From JADJGC01 sp964617645 (GTDB taxonomy: Bacteria > Zixibacteria > MSB-5A5 > CAIYYT01), in the NCBI GenBank assembly GCA_964617645.1, contig CAZTYE010000001.1:248001-312000 (forward strand): a DNA stretch of 64,000 nucleotides, in the 5' to 3' direction. The translations under genes were made by a program, and so were the position numbers. The notes beneath the pieces were generated by a model. That model made no database searches, had not been told where the DNA came from, and worked only from the letters and a program-made list of their open reading frames with translations. This document shows, one piece after another, positions 43,195 through 51,155 of the stretch; the stretch's first letter is position 1; each line of letters starts with the position of its first letter.

Positions 43195-45705
43195 TTAGCA
43201 GGCGGCGCAAGGCGCAGCGCCACCGGCGAAGATGTAGTTGATGATATAAACCGCGTCGGCGATGCTCACACCGCCGCTGCAGTCAACATCGGCCGCGGCC
43301 AGTGGATTGGGCGCCGGTCCGCCGGCAAAAATGTAGTTGATGATGTAAACGACGTCGGCGATCGAAACCGATCCGTTTCCGTCGACATCGCCACAGATGT
43401 AATTCGGGGTGAAAGTGATGTTTGTCACCGTGAGCGAGAACGGATTAGCTTTGGCGCCGCTGTCGCCGCACAGCATGAGTTGCGAGATGCCGCCTTGGTT
43501 CGATCCCAAATACTCGGCGCTGACCCGCAATTCATCAATCACCATATTGCTCACCCCGTGCGCGGCCCACGTCCACTGCACGCCGCTTGGCGACGGCGCA
43601 AAGTCAAACGTCCCGGTAGCTACGATGCTCGCCGGTTTGCCCGCAGTGGTTCCCTTAAAACCAACAGGATATACACCTTTCGCCGTCTCCACCACGTAAC
43701 CAAGTCCGCTCAAACCATTGTCTGATCCGGTGAACACTTTCGCGCCGTTGTTGTAGGCCTCGATCGTGTACGTGCTTATTCCGGAACGCACTGCCAGATT
43801 CCACTGAATCGCCTTATTGGGACGGAATATTACGATGTCGAATGTGTCAACGATGCCGGCGTTGTGCACCAAGAACCCCGCGCTAACTTCACCACCGGTA
43901 GGGAAGGTTCCGCTGGAGTCGGGGTTTACCATCATGATTGACCATTCTCCGTCCTTGGCGTCTTGCTCGGCGACAAGCCCGTCCTGCCCGCTCGAACCGA
44001 GATTACCCACAATCAACCGCGAACCGCTCGGCGTCATGACCGCATTGCCGAGCGGCGTGACCATGACATTGCCGAAGCTGAACGACACCTCCTCCAACCG
44101 AATCTTGAGAGAATCTACCTCGCGGCCGTAGATACCGACACTGGAGGGCCCCGAAATTCCCGTATCGGGGATTTCCGTGCTGATCGACAGATAATCGATC
44201 TGCAAATTGGTCACGCTGTGACCGGCCCAAGTCCAGCGTACACCATTCGGCGCGACCGTGAAATCGTACTCAGCCGCTGCGACAACGCTCGCCGGCTTAC
44301 CTGCAGTGGTTCCCTTAAATCCAACTGGATAGACCCCCTTCGCCGTCTCGACGATATAGCCCAGCGCGTCTGTCCATGTGTCGACCCCCGAGTACACTTG
44401 CGAGCCGTTGTTGTACGCCTTGATCGAATAATTGACCGCCGCGCAGCTAACGGCCAGATTCCAGGTGGCGGCAGCGGACTTGGTCTGTGAGATCGACATG
44501 ACGTATGGTTCTGCGCTGCCATCGTCGGCAAACCTGAACTCTGCCGCAATTGAGGCTCCGGCGGGGAGACTCCCCGATTGATCCGGATTCTCCAGTTCAC
44601 CCGACCAGACGACCGACGACGGCGGCGATGATATTGCGTCCGGGATGTCGACGGTGACTCCTTCGGGCGCCATCGTGCTCATAAACCTCTTGATAACCAA
44701 TCCGCTTCCCGAAACCGCGAGGGTCGTCGGTCCGGCGGAGATATGGTCGAATCCGAATATTCCCACGGTATCAGGGACCGGCGACGGCGTCGGGTTGCAG
44801 AGGCACGCAACCGGATATCCTCCGTACGGCGCAAAAACGCCGATGCCAAAGGAAAAGTACGACAAGTAAAGCTGCTGATCGGCGTAGCTGACAATCCCGT
44901 CGCCATTCAAGTCGCAGGAGTAGAGCACTACCGGCGGCTCGCCGCTGCCCCCAATGAAGGACGCGAGATACGAGTAATCCGGCACGGTTAACGACATGCC
45001 GTCATTGTTGAAATCGCCAGTGGCGTAACAGATCGGCTGACACATCCTCACGCCGATGAAGAAATTGTAGTCCGGTCCGCTGCCGCTGCCGTAGCTATGC
45101 CATGCCCCTTGTGAGTAAGAGCTCGATCGAGATAAATTCGTCTGCCCCGAGTCCGAGAGGATGCTCTCAAATCGGCCCGATCCGGAAGCCGCGCTGGTCG
45201 AAACGCCAACATGAAAATCTCCGGCGAAAACCAAGTTGAGTGAACCAAAATCAAAAGATGTGAGCGACGGATATGCCGAATAGCCGCCCGGCGCGATCTT
45301 CCGCGTTGCCAGCATCGCTCCCGGAAGTCCCGACGCGTTGCTATAAATACTGACCCAGACCGTGTCGTCGCCAAACGATCCATCCCCCGGATCCCAAACG
45401 GCAATTTCAACGATTTTCAGCGTGTCCGTTCCGACCGGAGTAAAGCGCATTGCATAAGCGCTAATCACTCCGCCGGGAACGTGATGAACGACGTTGGGGG
45501 AACCGTCGCAGTAGTTTAGCGTGTAGCAGTTGGCGGGCAACGCGGCTGCTTCGTCAACCAGAAGCCCCACCAAGCAGCAAAACGCCGCCATGAATATTAG
45601 CACAGATTTCATCGGATTGACGCCGCCCCGTCGCAAGTGGCTACGGCCTGACACCGACTGTTCAGGGTTTACAATGGCCTGAAATGTTCGCACTCGAATA
45701 ACCAT
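43195..45705 (-). CDS. Large exported protein with duplicated modules and dockerin repeats
   Basis: An 836-residue protein. The start at 45705 fits a strong Shine-Dalgarno (AGGAG, 7 nt); the signal peptide core 'MKSVLIFMAAFCCLVGLL' begins 31 residues later, so a start at 45612 is possible. Residues after the signal form a beta domain, then an internal dockerin-like pair, then two homologous modules of about 220 residues each, and finally two dockerin loops 'GDVDGNGSVSIADVVYIINY' and 'DVDCSGGVSIADAVYIINY'. No catalytic motif was recognised. Adhesion or a structural surface role is possible. Confidence 0.82.
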   Translation of the reverse strand: MVIRVRTFQAIVNPEQSVSGRSHLRRGGVNPMKSVLIFMAAFCCLVGLLVDEAAALPANCYTLNYCDGSPNVVHHVPGGVISAYAMRFTPVGTDTLKIVEIAVWDPGDGSFGDDTVWVSIYSNASGLPGAMLATRKIAPGGYSAYPSLTSFDFGSLNLVFAGDFHVGVSTSAASGSGRFESILSDSGQTNLSRSSSYSQGAWHSYGSGSGPDYNFFIGVRMCQPICYATGDFNNDGMSLTVPDYSYLASFIGGSGEPPVVLYSCDLNGDGIVSYADQQLYLSYFSFGIGVFAPYGGYPVACLCNPTPSPVPDTVGIFGFDHISAGPTTLAVSGSGLVIKRFMSTMAPEGVTVDIPDAISSPPSSVVWSGELENPDQSGSLPAGASIAAEFRFADDGSAEPYVMSISQTKSAAATWNLAVSCAAVNYSIKAYNNGSQVYSGVDTWTDALGYIVETAKGVYPVGFKGTTAGKPASVVAAAEYDFTVAPNGVRWTWAGHSVTNLQIDYLSISTEIPDTGISGPSSVGIYGREVDSLKIRLEEVSFSFGNVMVTPLGNAVMTPSGSRLIVGNLGSSGQDGLVAEQDAKDGEWSIMMVNPDSSGTFPTGGEVSAGFLVHNAGIVDTFDIVIFRPNKAIQWNLAVRSGISTYTIEAYNNGAKVFTGSDNGLSGLGYVVETAKGVYPVGFKGTTAGKPASIVATGTFDFAPSPSGVQWTWAAHGVSNMVIDELRVSAEYLGSNQGGISQLMLCGDSGAKANPFSLTVTNITFTPNYICGDVDGNGSVSIADVVYIINYIFAGGPAPNPLAAADVDCSGGVSIADAVYIINYIFAGGAAPCAAC
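43561..44473 (-). repeat. 660-bp-spaced internal duplication
   Basis: The stretch 43561-43813 aligns with 44221-44473 at an offset of exactly 660 bp with no gap, so the duplication keeps the reading frame (220 codons). The best-kept part encodes 'ETAKGVYPVGFKGTTAGKPA' in both copies. It is a tandem module duplication inside the dockerin protein gene. Confidence 0.85.
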
Positions 45706-46125
45706 ACCTTGCTCCTGACATTGTTTCCTTTTCAACTCTCTCAAGATTTGCTTTCGCTTGCAGCCCCGAAGACTCCGGAAATCACTGAACCGATCGACTG
45801 CTCCTCTCGCTGATGGTTGCTGTAACGAAAGTTGACGAGTTCTGCCCGAAATCGTCGGGCATTCGGCTCGCCGGACAATGAACATGGCGCAACAATTTCA
45901 GTTCGTAGCGACACGGACCATGTTGGCCACAATGTCGTAGCCAGAATCCGATGGCTAAGTCACCAGGGGTCGCGGTTGAGTGGGTTGATAGTGGCTTAGG
46001 GACTTTCTAATCCAAGATGCCGCACGGGTCGGAGTTTGTCAAGCACATTTGAGGAGATTATTATCCAACTTTATGGATTCGATTGGTCGGCGATGCGCGA
46101 AGCCTGCCCTCAGCGCGGCATTTCG
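45706..46125. other. Intergenic region between two divergent exported-protein genes
   Basis: A 576-bp gap (to 46281) without a supported gene. It holds a 6-bp hairpin GCCCGA/TCGGGC at 45844-45860, and at its right side the 34-nt element and a plus-strand promoter described separately. I see no clear promoter for the minus-strand gene and no tRNA or small RNA signature. Confidence 0.5.
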
Positions 46126-46159
46126 GGTTGCAACCGCGCCGAAGGCAAGGGAGAAATCC
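46126..46159 (+). promoter_or_regulatory. 34-nt conserved element, copy B
   Basis: Counterpart of 40624-40657 (29 of 34 identical). In this copy an outer GCGCGG/CCGCGC pair (46114-46119 with 46134-46139) can close a stem around the GGTT-GC-AACC centre. It ends 37 bp upstream of a TTGACA -35 box, so if that promoter is the main one the element is DNA-acting rather than part of the transcript. Confidence 0.45.
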
Positions 46160-46195
46160 GGCAACTTAGACTCACGACTCTGTAGCGATTTTCTA

Positions 46196-46224
46196 TTGAC
46201 AACAAACTCAATGTTGGCTAAATC
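46196..46224 (+). promoter_or_regulatory. Promoter candidate of the dockerin gene at 46282
   Basis: A consensus -35 TTGACA (46196-46201), 17 bp, and TAAATC (46219-46224). Transcription would start near 46231, about 50 nt before the start codon. Confidence 0.5.
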
Positions 46225-46281
46225 GGCTGTATACGTAGGTGATTGCTAAGACCTTTCGTTGGCAAGGTCAGAAAGTCGAGA

Positions 46282-47091
46282 ATGGCTATGACTCGAATGA
46301 AAGTAGCGGCGGCGCTGATTGCGGCGCTCTTGGTCATTTCGTCTGTCCCGGCTTGGGCGGTAAATGACATTTCCATCCACATCAACTACCCGTACGACGT
46401 TGTTTGGGCCGGTGAGGATAACATCGTCGAGTTCTGGTTCACCAATTCGTACGCTGTCATAACGGGTATGACAGCCGGCTTTGAGTTCACCAGCACGGCA
46501 GGCAGTTTCCAGTGGCAGGGTGGATACGGAAACAAGCCCTCGGCCGCACCGGTGAAGTACCTTCGGGTCGAATCGCAATTCATCGGCGCCTTCAACATAG
46601 GTTGGTCGGCCGATGCCAATCAATTACCGGGCCGTTTTCTCTTCGGTGGCGCTGCTGCCGGTGGAGGAGTTCCATTATTGAGCACGTCGACCCGATTCGC
46701 AACCATGAAGCTTCTCGGCTCACAACTTACCGACACTCTCGGCACGTTCTGCGTCGACAATATCTTCTTTCCGCCGGCGGGCACATGGGAATGGGCCAGC
46801 CACTTGCCATCGATCAATCCTGACTTTCAAGGTCAACCGAGTGACGGACTCGGCAGTGCGCCACCGGTGTGTTTCCCGGTCGTCAAGCGTTGGTGGATAA
46901 AGGGTGATGCCAATGGCGACGGCAACGTGAGCATCGCGGATGTGGTCTTCATCGTGAATTACATTTTCGCCAGCGGCCCGGCGCCGAACCCCGTTTACGC
47001 CGCCGACGCCAATTGCGATGGCTCGGTCTCGATCGCCGACTGGGTGTATCTTGTGAACTACATCTTTGTCGGTGGCCCCGCGCCGTGTTGA
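46282..47091 (+). CDS. Exported dockerin-repeat protein
   Basis: A 269-residue protein with a clear signal peptide ('MKVAAALIAALLVISSVPAWA', residues 6-26, cut after AWA), a beta-rich domain of about 170 residues that resembles cohesin-like folds ('VVWAGEDNIVEFWFTNSY'), and two dockerin-like loops 'GDANGDGNVSIADVVFIVNY' and 'DANCDGSVSIADWVYLVNY' at the C-terminus. The ATG at 46282 is chosen over a TTG 39 bp upstream because the latter has no usable ribosome site; three close in-frame ATGs leave the exact start open. Confidence 0.8.
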   Translation: MAMTRMKVAAALIAALLVISSVPAWAVNDISIHINYPYDVVWAGEDNIVEFWFTNSYAVITGMTAGFEFTSTAGSFQWQGGYGNKPSAAPVKYLRVESQFIGAFNIGWSADANQLPGRFLFGGAAAGGGVPLLSTSTRFATMKLLGSQLTDTLGTFCVDNIFFPPAGTWEWASHLPSINPDFQGQPSDGLGSAPPVCFPVVKRWWIKGDANGDGNVSIADVVFIVNYIFASGPAPNPVYAADANCDGSVSIADWVYLVNYIFVGGPAPC

Positions 47092-47156
47092 TTCACATGT
47101 AACCTTTGTCGCCGATCGCTAAGTGGACCAATTACCGTGGTGTCGATCCTGCGATC

Positions 47157-48125
47157 CTACTCGTAGTCCGATTCGAGATAATCCGAGGTCTTCTGCTGGC
47201 GCTGGATGCGCTCCGAGAGGCGCTTCGACAGGGCCTCCGCGGCGTTTTCGCCGTAGACCTTGAGCATGTGATTCATCGCGATCACTTCCGAAATCACCGT
47301 GATATTCTTGCCCGGCGAGATCGGAATCGTCACCACCGGAATCTCCACTCCGAGCACGGTCGTGTAACGGTCTTCCAAACCCAGCCGTTCAACCGAAGTG
47401 CCGCCCTCCCAGTAGGTGAGCCGCACTTCCACCTCAACCCGCTTCTGCAGGCGAATCGCGCGGATGCCGAACAGCTTCTCGATATCGATCACACCGATGC
47501 CGCGTACTTCCATGTGATGCCCCAGAAGCTCATTGCTCTGGCCGATGATTGTCGTCTGCGTCCGGCGCGTGATCTTGACCATGTCGTCGGCGACCAGACG
47601 ATGTCCGCGTTCGACCAAATCGAGCGCGCACTCTGACTTGCCGATCCCCGATTTTCCGGTATACAGCAGCCCGACGCCGTAAACGTCCACCAGCGTGCCG
47701 TGCTTGGTGATTGACGGCGCAAAGATCCCGTCGAGAATCATGCCCAGCCGGCTGATAAAATCCGTCGTCGTCATGCGCGTCGAACAGAGCGGCACTTTCG
47801 CCTGATCGGCGACGTCGATCATCTCTTTCGGCGGCGCGATGCCTTTAGTCACGACCAGCATCGGCACCGGGAACGCCGTCAACCGGTTGACCGCTTCGTA
47901 GCGTTGCGCCGGCGTCAGCGAGAACAGATAAGCTACTTCGGTTTCGCCGAAGACCTGCACGCGCTTAAAAGCGTAGCGCTCGGTGTAGCCGGTAAGCGCC
48001 AACCCGGGACGAAAAATCTCGTTGGTCTGGATCGGGCGGCTGACACCTTCGGCGCCGGCCAACAGCGTGAGATCAAGAAGCTCCTTGCGTTCCTTGAGCA
48101 GTTTATCGACGGTTAATGCGGACAT
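47157..48125 (-). CDS. hprK: HPr kinase/phosphorylase
   Basis: A 322-residue enzyme that phosphorylates HPr on Ser and reverses the reaction, controlling carbon use in Firmicutes and acting with an incomplete PTS in many other phyla. The N-terminal domain (1-130) is followed by the P-loop 'YTGKSGIGKSE' (Gly157-Ser164), 'LVADD' and the family motif 'EVRGIGVIDIEKLFG'. Neither ptsH, ptsI nor rapZ is next to it here. An upstream small gene and a SemiSWEET sugar transporter are nearby. Confidence 0.96.
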   Translation of the reverse strand: MSALTVDKLLKERKELLDLTLLAGAEGVSRPIQTNEIFRPGLALTGYTERYAFKRVQVFGETEVAYLFSLTPAQRYEAVNRLTAFPVPMLVVTKGIAPPKEMIDVADQAKVPLCSTRMTTTDFISRLGMILDGIFAPSITKHGTLVDVYGVGLLYTGKSGIGKSECALDLVERGHRLVADDMVKITRRTQTTIIGQSNELLGHHMEVRGIGVIDIEKLFGIRAIRLQKRVEVEVRLTYWEGGTSVERLGLEDRYTTVLGVEIPVVTIPISPGKNITVISEVIAMNHMLKVYGENAAEALSKRLSERIQRQQKTSDYLESDYE

Positions 48126-48232
48126 ACTTCTTCCCTACGCCTAATCTATCGGCCTCAACCGCGAATGCAAGGGGAAGAATTTGCGGGATTTCGACTCCCG
48201 CGGGAGCATCGAGGAATCCCGATCAGCGCGAA

Positions 48233-48472
48233 CTAAGGCTTGGGGACCCCGGAGCCGGTCGCTTTCCAAAACGCCGTGTAAGTCAGACCGTCGCCCCAAA
48301 CACGGTCTTCGCAGTGCCACGCGCCGTTGGTCAAGGCCACCAGGCGGCGGACCTCGGCGTTCTTCTCTTCTTGTGGAAGATTGCGGAATCGCTCTTGCTC
48401 TTCGTTTGTCCAGCCGCGCCCGTAAGCGGCGCGAAACAGGTCGAGAAAGCTGTAACAGCAGTTTTCGCTCAT
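48233..48472 (-). CDS. Small unknown protein
   Basis: A 79-residue protein starting 'MSENCCYSFLDLFRAAYG' with charged helical middle 'EEQERFRNLPQEEKNAEVRR' and an aromatic end. No signal, no membrane span. The start is uncertain: the ATG at 48472 lacks a good ribosome site and a TTG at 48511 would add 13 residues. It lies upstream of hprK on the same strand with a 107-bp gap. I do not recognise it. Confidence 0.5.
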   Translation of the reverse strand: MSENCCYSFLDLFRAAYGRGWTNEEQERFRNLPQEEKNAEVRRLVALTNGAWHCEDRVWGDGLTYTAFWKATGSGVPKP

Positions 48473-48582
48473 GTCCAATCGCAATATGAAGTCGGCCGCA
48501 AACCACGGCAAGCATTAGTTTGCCTCGGCGACATTCAAGAATTTCGCTTTGGCGGGGAGCGGCCACTGCGTAAGCTGTAGGC

Positions 48583-48837
48583 ATGGACAGCATCACTCTG
48601 CTCGGCCTGCTCGCCGGAGCGTTTACGACCTTCTCATTCGTGCCGCAACTGGTGAAGATCTGGAAGTCGCGTTCGACGCACGACATCTCCCTCGTGATGT
48701 ATGCCGTGATCTCGACCGGTATTGTGCTTTGGCTGGTTTACGGCATCATCATTCAGGATACACCGGTGATCGTGGCCAACATTGTCGCGTTGTTCTTTAC
48801 GCTGAGCATCCTCGCCTTCAAGCTGCGATACAAATAA
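48583..48837 (+). CDS. SemiSWEET sugar transporter
   Basis: An 84-residue protein with three transmembrane helices and the PQ-loop 'TFSFVPQLVKIWKSRST' in helix 1, 'VMYAVISTGIVLWLVYG' in helix 2 and 'PVIVANIVALFFTLSILAF' in helix 3. SemiSWEETs dimerise to pass mono- or disaccharides across the inner membrane. The length is complete. It is a single plus-strand gene between minus-strand genes. Confidence 0.93.
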   Translation: MDSITLLGLLAGAFTTFSFVPQLVKIWKSRSTHDISLVMYAVISTGIVLWLVYGIIIQDTPVIVANIVALFFTLSILAFKLRYK

Positions 48838-48928
48838 GCCGGTGGGTAATCATCGACAGACGAGACCAATCATAGCGCACGTGGTTGATACTGGCGAGCA
48901 GCGCGATCATTCTTGTGCATCGACTCTC

Positions 48929-49059
48929 GAGTGGAGCGCTACACCGGAAGACGCGCTGGCGACGGCGATTTACCGCAACGACCGTTACGAACTCGATGGC
49001 CGCGACTCGTACGGCTACGGACCGCTGGACGAAGATCGCATCGAGATCGATTACTCGGC
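48929..49059 (+). pseudogene. Coding-like fragment, possible gene remnant
   Basis: In the 213-bp gap between the SemiSWEET and universal stress protein genes, one plus-strand frame reads naturally, for example 'ATAIYRNDRYELDGRDSYGY' and 'GPLDEDRIEIDY', with codon use like real genes. It has no convincing start or ribosome site and the open frame continues only as the antisense of the stress-protein gene. It may be a decayed gene or chance. Confidence 0.25.
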
Positions 49060-49503
49060 AGCGACTGGAATAACCAAAATCGGCACGCGCGTATGTTCGA
49101 CCATTTCTTCGGCATCCGAACCAAAGAGCTTCTCGCGCAAGTTTGATCGTCCGCGCGTCGTAATGACGATTAGATCGCAGTGCTGCGCTTCGGCGACCTC
49201 GAGGATCTCGACCTCCGGCGCTCCTTCGCGCAAGAGAATCTCGTGCGGGAGATCGCTGCCACCGGCTTCAGCGAGCTCCGTTTCGAGAATCTTCTTGGCG
49301 GCGATAGCAATGTCCTTCTCCTCCTTCAGGAACTCATGGGCCGAAATGCGCATCATGACCATTTCCTTCTTGGACATGAATTCCGGCCGCACATTAAGGA
49401 GCACGAGCTTGCCGTCGCCAAGGCGGGCCAACTCGACAGCGGTCTTGATCGCAATCTGCGCATCCTTGCTCAGGTCAGAGGGAACAAGAATCTTCTTAAA
49501 CAT
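49051..49503 (-). CDS. Universal stress protein (UspA family)
   Basis: A 150-residue protein with the UspA fold: 'KILVPSDLSKDAQIA' at the start and the nucleotide-binding end 'VITTRGRSNLREKLFGSDAE' then 'VPILVIP'. It is probably ATP-binding. It lies 9 bp after the NhaD-type antiporter gene on the same strand; UspA proteins often accompany ion transporters and may modulate them. Confidence 0.93.
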   Translation of the reverse strand: MFKKILVPSDLSKDAQIAIKTAVELARLGDGKLVLLNVRPEFMSKKEMVMMRISAHEFLKEEKDIAIAAKKILETELAEAGGSDLPHEILLREGAPEVEILEVAEAQHCDLIVITTRGRSNLREKLFGSDAEEMVEHTRVPILVIPVAAE

Positions 49504-49512
49504 ACCAACTTT

Positions 49513-51033
49513 CTATCGGAAGAATATAATCGTCAGCAAACCGAACAGCGGCAACAATATTGCGCTCGACCAGGCCATGTAGCCGAAGAAACTCGGCATT
49601 TTGATTCCGGCGTTTTCCGCGATGGAACGCACCATGAAATTGGGCGCGTTGCCGATGTAAGTGTTGGCGCCGAAAAAGACCGCGCCGGCGGACAGGGCAA
49701 CCAAATCCTCGATGAATAGCGCCAGCTGCGGATGATGCAATTTGCCGACGAGAATCGCGTGGACGTCTCGCGGTGCAATCCCGAGATTCCCGAGTGACAT
49801 GTTGAAAAACGTCAGATAAGTCGGCGCATTGTCGAGAAACGATGAGAGCGTGCCGGACATCCAAAAGTAGCTTGCGGGAGACCCGATCACCGAGAAGAGT
49901 CCCGCAGCCGCGCCGTCAGCACCGGCCTGAAGGATTTTCAGCGGTCCGACGATCGTCAAGAAAATGCCGATGAAAAGCAGGGCCACTTCCTTGATCGGCT
50001 CCCAGCCAAATTCATTTCCGCTCCGACACGCCTTGCTCGTGTACTTGAGACTGAGTATTCCCATTAGTACAATGAGCGCATCGCGCAGTAACGACTGATA
50101 CGCAAGATGGATGCCACCGATATTGAAATGATCGGCGTGCCAAAGACCGGACATCAGCACCGCGCCGATGATTCCCGCCAGCCAAACAAAGTTGAGACCG
50201 CCGTTGATTCGCAACGGCTCACCGACTTCCGTCTCGACCGGCGCCGCCTTTGATTCCTTGCGCCACAAGTAGCGATCGATGAAGTAGTAGAGAGGCAGCA
50301 GAAAGATCATCAGGATGGCCATCTTCGGCCACAAGCTGAAGGTCCAAAAGAACGGCACGCCGTTCAAAAATCCAAGAAATAGAGGCGGATCACCCAGCGG
50401 CGTCAACAGGCCGCCAATGTTGGCCACGAGAAAGATGAAGAAGACGATGGTATGCACCTTGTGCGAGCGCATGCGGTTGGCCCGGATTAGCGGTCGGATC
50501 AGCAACATGGCTGCGCCGGTAGTGCCCATCCACGAAGCGAGCAAAGTGCCGACCAGAAGAATCGTCGTGTTTGTCATCGGTCGTCCGACAAGGCCGCCTG
50601 ACAGATAAATACCGCCGGAGACCGTATATAGGCCCCAAAGCAGGATGATAAACGGCACGTAGTCGAGCAAAACGACATGGGCCAGCTCGTGGATGGCGAT
50701 GCCGCGAAACGCAATGACAAACGGCACCGCAAAGATCAATCCCCAGACGATAGCGATCTTGCCGTAGTGGTGATGCCAGAATTTGGGGGCAACCATCGGC
50801 CACAGCGCGATCGAGAGCAGAATGCCAACGAAGGGGATCCCCGACCAGAGCGGCAACTTCGTTCCCAGTGCTCGAACTTCGTCAACAATGACCGTGTCCT
50901 GTTTTGCGGAGAATTCTTCCGCCGTGCGCGCCGCCAGCGCCGTTGTTGCGCCGAGTAACAACGTCATGAACAGCGAAGCAGCCACAAGAGTTAGGAAGCG
51001 ACCGCCTTGTTTTCGAACACCAACAGACTTCAT
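49513..51033 (-). CDS. nhaD: NhaD-type Na+/H+ antiporter
   Basis: A 506-residue membrane protein with about 12 spans. An N-terminal signal-like segment ('LTLVAASLFMTLLLGATTALA') precedes the transporter core, which includes 'TPLGDPPLFLGFLNGVPF' and 'GTLSSFLDNAPTYLTFFN', family signatures of NhaD with the ion-binding Asp. 'VFFGANTYIGNAPNFMV' is in the last third. It exports Na+ or Li+ for protons. The universal stress protein gene follows directly. Confidence 0.93.
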   Translation of the reverse strand: MKSVGVRKQGGRFLTLVAASLFMTLLLGATTALAARTAEEFSAKQDTVIVDEVRALGTKLPLWSGIPFVGILLSIALWPMVAPKFWHHHYGKIAIVWGLIFAVPFVIAFRGIAIHELAHVVLLDYVPFIILLWGLYTVSGGIYLSGGLVGRPMTNTTILLVGTLLASWMGTTGAAMLLIRPLIRANRMRSHKVHTIVFFIFLVANIGGLLTPLGDPPLFLGFLNGVPFFWTFSLWPKMAILMIFLLPLYYFIDRYLWRKESKAAPVETEVGEPLRINGGLNFVWLAGIIGAVLMSGLWHADHFNIGGIHLAYQSLLRDALIVLMGILSLKYTSKACRSGNEFGWEPIKEVALLFIGIFLTIVGPLKILQAGADGAAAGLFSVIGSPASYFWMSGTLSSFLDNAPTYLTFFNMSLGNLGIAPRDVHAILVGKLHHPQLALFIEDLVALSAGAVFFGANTYIGNAPNFMVRSIAENAGIKMPSFFGYMAWSSAILLPLFGLLTIIFFR

Positions 51034-51155
51034 CGAACCGCCAAGATACTTGCTCAGAATGCCAAGTCAAGCGAAGTACACCATCAGCGTGTCCGTTCGA
51101 CCGAATTGCGCTGATGAGACTTGATTCGAAGTCGAGTTTCGCTTAGGTTTTGCGC

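Noticed and set aside
45886..46125. Third copy of the 34-nt element on the minus strand
   Set aside because: Only the short CAACCGCG is shared; the rest does not align.
48842..49582. 246-residue plus-strand open frame over the universal stress gene
   Set aside because: Most of it is the antisense of a clear UspA gene; only the first part looks coding-like and is reported separately at low confidence.
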